DNA from: Thermoplasmata archaeon
Lineage (GTDB): Archaea; Thermoplasmatota; Thermoplasmata; Thermoplasmatales; Thermoplasmataceae
Length of the DNA stretch: 64,000 bases
Assembly: GCA_021794355.1 (NCBI GenBank)
Contig: JAJYRA010000072.1
Coordinates: 30,964 to 94,963 of the forward strand
Reading direction: 5' to 3'
Made by a program: the position numbers and the translations under genes
Shown: piece after piece, positions 58,231 through 64,000 of the stretch
How positions within the stretch are numbered: the stretch's first letter is position 1
Layout of the letters: every line of letters begins with the position of its first letter
Notes under the pieces: model-generated
What the model saw: the letters and a program-made list of their open reading frames with translations, nothing else
What the model was told of the DNA's origin: nothing
Database searches by the model: none

Positions 58231-59102
58231 TGTCATCAACTCGGGAACAAAAAATTTCTATCATGGAAGTTAGGGATAATTTCATGAGGTTTGAAATATC
58301 CAACATAACCGAGGGTGTTGCCAACGCCTTGAGAAGAACCCTGATAAATGATATACCAAAATTGGCTATTGATAAGGTAGTTTTCAGGCATGGCCAGATC
58401 AGGGATTCAATGGGAAACGTATTTGACTCATCCCTACCACTCTTTGATGAAATAGTGGCACACAGGATTGGATTAATACCCATAAAAACAGACTCAAAAA
58501 TGAACTTCAGGGAGGAATGTAGCTGCGAAGGACGTGGGTGTTCGTTGTGTACAGTATCATATAATATAGACAAGACAGGACCTGGTGAAGTTTACAGTGG
58601 AGATTTGGTTCCATTTACCGGTAATGTGGAACTGAAGCCAACAGATCCTTTCATACCCATAATAAAACTTGGTCCAAAACAGGCCTTACTTGTTACGGCT
58701 GAGGCAACCATGGGAACCGGAAAAACACATGCAAAATGGCAGGTCACCTCTGGCGTTTCATTTAAATATCACAGGGAATTTAAAATAAACAAGGACGAGA
58801 ATGAGGGATGGGAAAAAGTAAAAAATGATTATCCAAAGTCCGTGGTGGGAGAGACCAAAGAATTCCTCACAATAACAGATGATTACCAGCAGAGAGGCGT
58901 AATGAATTTCATAAATACTTCTACTCACAGATCAGTGATCAACCAGACAAAACCTGTGGAAATTATGGAGGATAAAAACAGGTTCATATTCAAGTTTGAA
59001 ACAGATGGTTCACTCAGCGCAAAGGAAACAATAAAGATTGCACTGCTAAGGTTACCGGGAAGATTGAATATTTTACATGAAAGTATAATCTCTCCAGATT
59101 GA
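58230..59102 (+). CDS. rpoD: RNA polymerase subunit D (Rpo3)
   Basis: 290 residues. [20 protein letters not shown] is the alpha-like dimerisation motif. [11 protein letters not shown] (about residues 94-104) is the cysteine cluster that holds an iron-sulfur centre or disulfides in some archaeal RpoD. The protein nucleates polymerase assembly with RpoL. End of the uS13 operon. Confidence 0.95.
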   Translation: MSSTREQKISIMEVRDNFMRFEISNITEGVANALRRTLINDIPKLAIDKVVFRHGQIRDSMGNVFDSSLPLFDEIVAHRIGLIPIKTDSKMNFREECSCEGRGCSLCTVSYNIDKTGPGEVYSGDLVPFTGNVELKPTDPFIPIIKLGPKQALLVTAEATMGTGKTHAKWQVTSGVSFKYHREFKINKDENEGWEKVKNDYPKSVVGETKEFLTITDDYQQRGVMNFINTSTHRSVINQTKPVEIMEDKNRFIFKFETDGSLSAKETIKIALLRLPGRLNILHESIISPD

Positions 59103-59131
59103 TTAAATATCAATTTTCCATTTACTAAGTA

Positions 59132-59908
59132 ATGACATTCCTTAAAAATTTTATAGATACCGGCATAGAAATACGGGAGCAAATATCTGCGCTGGAAAGA
59201 AAAGAACAGCGCATTGGGTACACCGGCATGGGTGCTGACGGAACCCTCACATCAAGATTGGATAAGCTTGCAGAGGATATGATCATTGAAAGGATAAATG
59301 AAATCGATCTACCCTTTAACATTATAAGTGAAGAGATAGGGTTTGTGGATCGCGGATATGAGAAAAATATTATCATGGATCCTCTGGACGGAACCTACAA
59401 TGCGGAAAACCAGATACCTCTGTATTCAATGTCTCTTGCCATTATGAAGGATGACTTTGAAAGCCTCGAGGAAGCTTTCGTAATGAATCTTGCAACGGGA
59501 AATTATTTCTGGGCATCCAAGGATAACGGTTCATATAGAAATGGTTCGAGAATGCAGAAGGTAAAGAAGCATAGCAATGCATCTGTCGTTTACAACTTGG
59601 AAGAAACGGTTGTTCCCGATTTTCTCAAGAAGAATATAACAAGGAAAAGAATTCTCGGGTGTGCCTCAATGGAAATGGCTCTCCTGGCCAACGGTTCCCT
59701 GGACAATGTTGCTTATCTTGGCAGGGAAAAGAAACTCCGGAATGTGGATATAGCCGCTGGTGTACTACTTATAAAAGAAATGGGAGGCTTTATACTCGAT
59801 GGCAGTCTTAAACCAATGAACATGGGAAAGGATGTGAGGGAAAGGAAAAACATGATTGCCCTATCCTCTCTCTACGAAAAAGAACTTAAGGAGATCCCGT
59901 CATCATGA
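59132..59908 (+). CDS. Inositol monophosphatase / FBPase IV-family phosphatase
   Basis: 258 residues. ISEEIG and IIMDPLDGTYNAENQ are the metal-binding motifs, and LRNVDIAAGVLLIKEMGG is the second conserved site. Archaeal members can act on both myo-inositol phosphate (for lipid synthesis) and fructose 1,6-bisphosphate. The latter would serve gluconeogenesis. Overlaps the NAD kinase gene by 4 nt. Confidence 0.88.
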   Translation: MTFLKNFIDTGIEIREQISALERKEQRIGYTGMGADGTLTSRLDKLAEDMIIERINEIDLPFNIISEEIGFVDRGYEKNIIMDPLDGTYNAENQIPLYSMSLAIMKDDFESLEEAFVMNLATGNYFWASKDNGSYRNGSRMQKVKKHSNASVVYNLEETVVPDFLKKNITRKRILGCASMEMALLANGSLDNVAYLGREKKLRNVDIAAGVLLIKEMGGFILDGSLKPMNMGKDVRERKNMIALSSLYEKELKEIPSS

Positions 59909-60726
59909 GGGTTGCATTCATAATAAGAAAGGACTGCCCGAGGTGCGCAAAAATTGTAAAAAGAATAGATGACATCCTCCCAGCCGAATGGGAACGTATT
60001 TATGAAGATGCGTTAAGGCCATACCTGAAGGTCAAGGAATATAGGCCACTGGAAGAAATTGAGGCGGACATACTCTTTACCATCGGGGGAGATGGGACCG
60101 TTCTACTGGCAGCCCAGAAATCCAGGGGTGCCATATTAGGAATAAACATGGGTTCTCTCGGGTTTCTTAGCGAGGTTGAAGTGGGCAGGGTTGAAGAGAC
60201 CGTCTATAGAATAATCAGGGGAGAACACAAATTCGTGGAATTCATGCGCCTTGAAGTTATGCTCAACGGAGAGATAGTTGGATATGCCATGAACGAAGTG
60301 GTAGTTCACAGCAACAGGATAGCAAAGGTGAGGAATTTTAAGCTGTATCTGGATGGTTCATTCGTTGAAAGAACCCGGGCAGATGGAATTATTGTGGCAA
60401 CGCCCATTGGTTCCACATCCTATTCCCTCAGTGCCGGAGGGCCTATAGTTATGCCAGCAACCCAGGCAATGGTGATATCCTATCTTGCTCCGGTGACCCT
60501 CAGGATAAGACCCATGGTGGTCCCATCTACATCCGCACTGGAAATACTGGTATCCGGCTCTGATCAGGACTGCGTCATCATTCTTGATGGCCAGAAGGAG
60601 GTAAATTTCAAGTCCACCGATAAGGTAACCATAACAAGGGCATCAAAGTCCTATAAATTTATTACCTTGAGAGGGGATTTCTACTCAAAGTTAAGGGAGA
60701 AGTTGTTAAAAGATGTGGTCAATTAG
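59905..60726 (+). CDS. nadK: NAD kinase
   Basis: 273 residues. The motif FTIGGDGTVLLAAQ (about residues 53-66) and SLGFLSEVE are typical; TPIGSTSYSLSAGGPIV is the conserved C-terminal segment. It phosphorylates NAD to NADP. An N-terminal CPRC motif is present, whose use is unknown. In some archaea NAD kinase and IMPase are fused; here the genes are adjacent and overlap by 4 nt. Confidence 0.94.
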   Translation: MRVAFIIRKDCPRCAKIVKRIDDILPAEWERIYEDALRPYLKVKEYRPLEEIEADILFTIGGDGTVLLAAQKSRGAILGINMGSLGFLSEVEVGRVEETVYRIIRGEHKFVEFMRLEVMLNGEIVGYAMNEVVVHSNRIAKVRNFKLYLDGSFVERTRADGIIVATPIGSTSYSLSAGGPIVMPATQAMVISYLAPVTLRIRPMVVPSTSALEILVSGSDQDCVIILDGQKEVNFKSTDKVTITRASKSYKFITLRGDFYSKLREKLLKDVVN

Positions 60727-61093
60727 GCACAGGCTGATTTTGATGATAATGGAAGCATCCAGGGATTCCTATCCGATGGAATTTGGAGCCATGCTAAAGG
60801 GGGAACATGACGTCATATATGAAATTGCAATGATTCCAGGAACAGTTCAGGGAGATCATCACACGATCATGTGGATGGGAAATAAGCCTGTGGACTTCAC
60901 CATCATAGGATCAGTTCATTCTCATCCCTCAGGTGTTATCAGGCCATCGGATGCAGACCTCCATATGTTTCAAAACACGGGGCCGATTCATATGATCGTA
61001 GGTTATCCATACAGGGAAACAGACTATAAATTCTTCAACAGGAAGGGTGAGGAAATAGAGGTAGGCCTGGTGGGCGGAAATCAGCTGAAGTAG
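60713..61093 (+). CDS. JAMM/MPN-domain metalloprotease-like protein
   Basis: 126 residues, a minimal JAMM domain. The Glu of SYPMEFGAML, and GSVHSHPSG..PSDADL with two His and one Asp, form the zinc site. Archaeal JAMM proteins cleave ubiquitin-like SAMP modifiers from targets. It overlaps nadK by 14 nt. The substrate protein is not seen in this window. Confidence 0.88.
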   Translation: MWSIRHRLILMIMEASRDSYPMEFGAMLKGEHDVIYEIAMIPGTVQGDHHTIMWMGNKPVDFTIIGSVHSHPSGVIRPSDADLHMFQNTGPIHMIVGYPYRETDYKFFNRKGEEIEVGLVGGNQLK

Positions 61094-61160
61094 TCGGAAA
61101 AAAATTTGGACTTCAGCATAAAAAGATCACGGTCCAAACAATCTTTTGCTATCTGAATCT

Positions 61161-62060
61161 TCAATCAGGAAGGTTTTTGCGATCTACCATGGCATAATCC
61201 TCATCTTCATACTGGGAATAGCCGATTACATCATAGTATTCCTTCCTGCTCATTATTTCATCCACAAAGTCCCTCTGGGTCCCGTATTTCATCAATTTTG
61301 AATAGATATCTTCCGTCTTCTTTAAAATTCCCCTGAAGGCTGTGAGCGGAAAAATCACCATATCATAACCAATATCTTTCAGTTCACTCACTGAAAGAAG
61401 GGGGCTCTTTCCAAACTCCGTCATGTTGGCCATCAGGTAACCATTTACTTTTTTACGCATCTCCCTGAATTCATCTTCACTTTCCAGTGCTTCAGTAAAT
61501 ATTATGTCAGCTCCGGCCCTCAGATACTCCTTTGCTCTCTGTATGGCTTCATCCATACCGTCCACTGATCTTGAATCTGTCCTGGCTATGATAGAGAAAT
61601 CAGGGTTTTTGGATGCCTCCTTAGCTGCCCTGATTTTCAAGATAAAATCCTCCATGGGTACAATCTTTTTTCCATTGAGATGTCCACATTTCTTTGGAAG
61701 TTCCTGATCCTCAAGATGAATTGCGGCAACATTGACTCTTTCCATCATTCTCACGGTTCTCATTACATTCAGTGCCTCACCAAAACCCGTATCACAGTCC
61801 ACAACAAGGGGAAGAGAGCAGATGGAAGTGATATTTCCCGCTTCCCTTACTACCTCGTCCAGGGAGGTAACGGACAGATCAGGTAAGCCCATCATGCCTC
61901 CCACTCCAGAACCTGATAGGTATGCAGCTTTGAATCCTGCCCTTTCGGCAATTATGGCTGAAATCCCACTGTATACACCGGGAATGGTTATGAATTCCTT
62001 TCCAAGCATCTTACTGAAAGATTTAGCTGAACCATTTACGTTATCCTTAAGCCTTGACAT
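61161..62060 (-). CDS. prpB: Methylisocitrate lyase
   Basis: 299 residues of the isocitrate lyase/PEP mutase superfamily. YLSGSGVGGMMGLPD, VDCDTGFGEALNVMRTV and the catalytic KKCGHLNGKK loop with Cys are those of PrpB. It splits 2-methylisocitrate to pyruvate and succinate in propionate breakdown. Overlaps prpD by 14 nt. Confidence 0.9.
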   Translation of the reverse strand: MSRLKDNVNGSAKSFSKMLGKEFITIPGVYSGISAIIAERAGFKAAYLSGSGVGGMMGLPDLSVTSLDEVVREAGNITSICSLPLVVDCDTGFGEALNVMRTVRMMERVNVAAIHLEDQELPKKCGHLNGKKIVPMEDFILKIRAAKEASKNPDFSIIARTDSRSVDGMDEAIQRAKEYLRAGADIIFTEALESEDEFREMRKKVNGYLMANMTEFGKSPLLSVSELKDIGYDMVIFPLTAFRGILKKTEDIYSKLMKYGTQRDFVDEIMSRKEYYDVIGYSQYEDEDYAMVDRKNLPD

Positions 62061-63393
62061 TTAGAAGTACCTCCATGAATTCATTCATCGACCTCTTCTG
62101 GAACGTTTTGGCAAAGTCCACCACTATTCTTGCACTGTCCGTGTCCATAACCCTTTCCGCCTTCTTTTGCAGGTCATCCCATGTGTATGGTTTCTTGTTG
62201 TGACCCTTTGGTGCATCCAGCTCCTCTTCATATGTACCGGAATCTGTCTTAACTGTGATCTTCACGGGAAGGTATTCAGGATACATACCGTCAAATCTCT
62301 CTGTAACTGTAAAATTCATTTTGTCCACCAGGGATAGGGTATTTCTGTCATTCAAAAACTCACGGGAATAGGAATTGGGCGTGGGATCGCCATGAACCAG
62401 GGTATGGGCAATGATGTAGGGCATACTGTGATCTGCAGTTTCTCTTGTTTTAGGCCTCAATTTCTCCGGATCCTTTATGATAATGGTGTAGGCCACCCTG
62501 AAGGTTTCCACATCCACACTCTTTACATTTCCCTTTATTTTTTTTCTCAAACTGGAAGCAACTTCTGCAGCGCTCATTGCATGGTATTCCACGGGGTAGT
62601 TTTTGATCATTGTCTTTAGAATCCTGCTCTGCTTGAAATCTAACTTGAATGATCCAGAAACCTGTTTAAAAAATCCCATCTCTCCCTCAAATATTGGTGC
62701 AGGTCCTGTGAAACCGGATTCGGCCAGATTGGCTGCAAAAACGCTGTTCCTTGAGGCATTGGCTGCTGTGGCTCCCTTCCACATGCTCAATTCTCCGGCC
62801 CTTGTCTGCCTGAGGCTTATGTTATTGTTTATGGCAAGATTCAGGGTGTGGGCAAATCTTTCATGATCAAGTTTCTGTAGATGGGCCAGCCCGGCAGCTG
62901 ACGATATACTGATATATGTCACGTGATCCCATCCCCTATCCCTTATGGAAACAACATCTGAAAGTGCGCATATGGTTTCATACGCAACGGCTGCGCTGTT
63001 AAGTACTTCCTTTCCAGAAAGCTCCTCTGCCTCAGCCATTGCAATTAAGGGTGGAATATTATCCGATGGGTGGAGGGCCTCCCTTGAAAGGTAGGTGTCA
63101 TTATAATCAAGGTACCTGGTCATTGTGCCGTTCAGAAAAGTTGCATTTTCAACGGAAGCTTTATTTTTAGTAAAAAATACGGTTGCGTTCCTTTTTCCGC
63201 TGGATGGCAAAAGGGTTTTCATTCCTATTTTTACAGGTTCTGCATTAAAAGCTCCAAAGGAAGTAATGGCTATATCCGCAACTCTCTTTTTAAGTTCTTC
63301 CAGTTCCTTTTCTCCCACTCCATTCTTTCCAATTTTTTCCGACATATCTATGATGCTTAAAGTAACACTATCCATAGTCAGAAATGGAAACAT
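62047..63393 (-). CDS. prpD: 2-Methylcitrate dehydratase (MmgE/PrpD family)
   Basis: 448 residues. FLNGTMTRYLDYNDTYLSREALHPSDN with the DYNDT and HPSD motifs and RTRAGELSMWKGATAANASRN-type segments match MmgE/PrpD; TRAGELSMWKG is clear. Together with PrpB it runs the methylcitrate cycle. A start at M7 (63375) is also possible. Leads the prpD-prpB unit; the methylcitrate synthase is not in view. Confidence 0.9.
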   Translation of the reverse strand: MFPFLTMDSVTLSIIDMSEKIGKNGVGEKELEELKKRVADIAITSFGAFNAEPVKIGMKTLLPSSGKRNATVFFTKNKASVENATFLNGTMTRYLDYNDTYLSREALHPSDNIPPLIAMAEAEELSGKEVLNSAAVAYETICALSDVVSIRDRGWDHVTYISISSAAGLAHLQKLDHERFAHTLNLAINNNISLRQTRAGELSMWKGATAANASRNSVFAANLAESGFTGPAPIFEGEMGFFKQVSGSFKLDFKQSRILKTMIKNYPVEYHAMSAAEVASSLRKKIKGNVKSVDVETFRVAYTIIIKDPEKLRPKTRETADHSMPYIIAHTLVHGDPTPNSYSREFLNDRNTLSLVDKMNFTVTERFDGMYPEYLPVKITVKTDSGTYEEELDAPKGHNKKPYTWDDLQKKAERVMDTDSARIVVDFAKTFQKRSMNEFMEVLLNVKA

Positions 63394-63968
63394 ATGTAAT
63401 AAATTGTTATCGATAAGAAATTCCTATATAAACCCAAATCCACCCTATTGGAAAAATCTAAATTCGGTTTCTTCCCTGGCATTTCGCTTATGATCTCTCA
63501 ATTTTTCATCCTATAGCCCTTTATTCTTAAAAGTGTAAGCAGAACACTTCATACGCTGTGTTTCCCATCTGTCATATTGAGGATCTAGAAGTGCAGGTGT
63601 AGCGATATAAGATTGTGGAACATACATGTGAAAAGCGTGAAGTGGATTGATCGATAAAAGATATCAAAACGTATGCTAACTCAACTGGAGCAGATCACCC
63701 CATACGAATGTCATAAATGGTGCATAATATACACCGGTATTTTTACACCATTTTTTCCGGAAGGTATTGCACCTAAAACACTTGATTACTGCATACATGT
63801 CGTGTTGTAAAGAACCACCAGAGTCAATAGAATCTAATCGAATTTTGACACCATATTCTCCATCATTCCACCCAATCGTAACAGGTCAGTCTAAAGTGCA
63901 CGGATCTTTAGAAGCAGCGTACAATGAACCGAAAGATCTTTATATAATGAATACATTATATTAATAGA
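63394..63968. other. 575-base gap upstream of prpD
   Basis: Divergent region. It holds an unsupported 45-codon frame (63673-63810, starting MLTQLEQITPYECHKWC), too short and unlike known families, and a weak inverted repeat GGTGCA/TGCACC (63719-63724, 63768-63773). TATA-like TTTATATAAT at about 63939-63948 lies before the next gene. The middle part could contain decayed DNA. Confidence 0.35.
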
Positions 63969-64000
63969 ATGATTAAACTTATTGCAGAAACGCCGGGAGA
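63969..64000 (+). CDS. Start of a gene running off the window
   Basis: ATG 63969 opens a frame reading MIKLIAETPG to the end of the window. It lies about 25 nt after a TATA-like TTTATATAAT, which fits a leaderless archaeal transcript. Ten codons are too few to assign a function. Confidence 0.35.
   Translation, partial: MIKLIAETPG

Noticed and set aside
63767..63964. 65-codon plus-strand frame near the window end
   Set aside because: No recognisable pattern, and its end covers the promoter-like TTTATATAAT before the next gene.

Overview
The window is a continuous piece of an archaeal chromosome. It carries archaeal or eukaryotic-type ribosomal proteins (eL19, eL32, eL37, eL42/L44e, eS4, eS27), split RNA polymerase A'/A'' subunits beside an unsplit B subunit, Lsm, Nop10, Cbf5, aIF1, aIF1A, aIF2-alpha, topoisomerase VI and archaeal SecY. 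The base composition is moderately AT-rich and genes are packed with 1-50 nt overlaps. The 5S rRNA stands alone, without 16S or 23S neighbours. These traits fit the Thermoplasmatales (Thermoplasma, Ferroplasma, Cuniculiplasma type). The order is an inference from gene content and layout; the genus cannot be fixed without a search.

Layout. 1-528: 3' end of an isochorismatase-family hydrolase. 821-4157 (minus): sulfur operon (DsrE-like, TusA-like, YeeE/YedE transporter, SQR-like flavoprotein) behind a 20-bp palindrome. 4585-5826: Nramp-related metal transporter behind a perfect 18-bp palindrome. 5929-7371: two tandem copies of an unrecognised small protein and a divergent Bat-type HTH regulator, with shared upstream DNA motifs. 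7673-24666: the large S10/spc-type ribosomal superoperon, continuing through secY, adk, an EMC3-like membrane protein, cmk, cbf5 and a short Nop5-like gene. 24697-26499 (minus): Lsm, eL37 and purF. 26799-27306 (minus): two unrecognised small genes. 27988-30166: eL42, eS27, aIF2-alpha, nop10 and a PAC2-family protein. 30351-34143: top6B, top6A and a nitrilase-family hydrolase. 34122-36173 (minus): trehalose genes otsA and otsB. 36238-37572: an accessory island with an IS605-like hairpin, hicB-hicA between two 269-bp direct repeats, then 5S rRNA. 37814-41110 (minus): mtnA and an M13 peptidase. 41422-50111: tRNA-Lys, then rpoH, rpoB, rpoA1, rpoA2 and nusA. 50206-52089: aIF1A, Rio1, a KH-domain Dim2-like protein and initiator tRNA. 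52071-54887 (minus): hemL, hemC, hemD. 54931-55920: a Taw2-like enzyme. 56039-61093: two small proteins, uS13, uS4, uS11, rpoD, an IMPase, NAD kinase and a JAMM protease. 61161-63393 (minus): prpD and prpB of the methylcitrate cycle. 63969-64000: start of another gene.

Most of the window is information-processing housekeeping. A recurrent Shine-Dalgarno core (GGTGA, often AGGTGA or GGAGGTGA) lies 5-9 nt before most internal starts, and I used it to choose starts, including several GTG and TTG starts and one probable AUA start (top6A). The more unusual content is in the flanks: the small-paralog/regulator locus, the two palindromic operators, the repeat-flanked toxin-antitoxin module with IS debris, and lineage-type extensions (RNA polymerase A'' N-terminus, acidic uL24 and uS4 tails, basic Cbf5 tail). 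I saw no CRISPR array, prophage, replication origin or intact insertion sequence.
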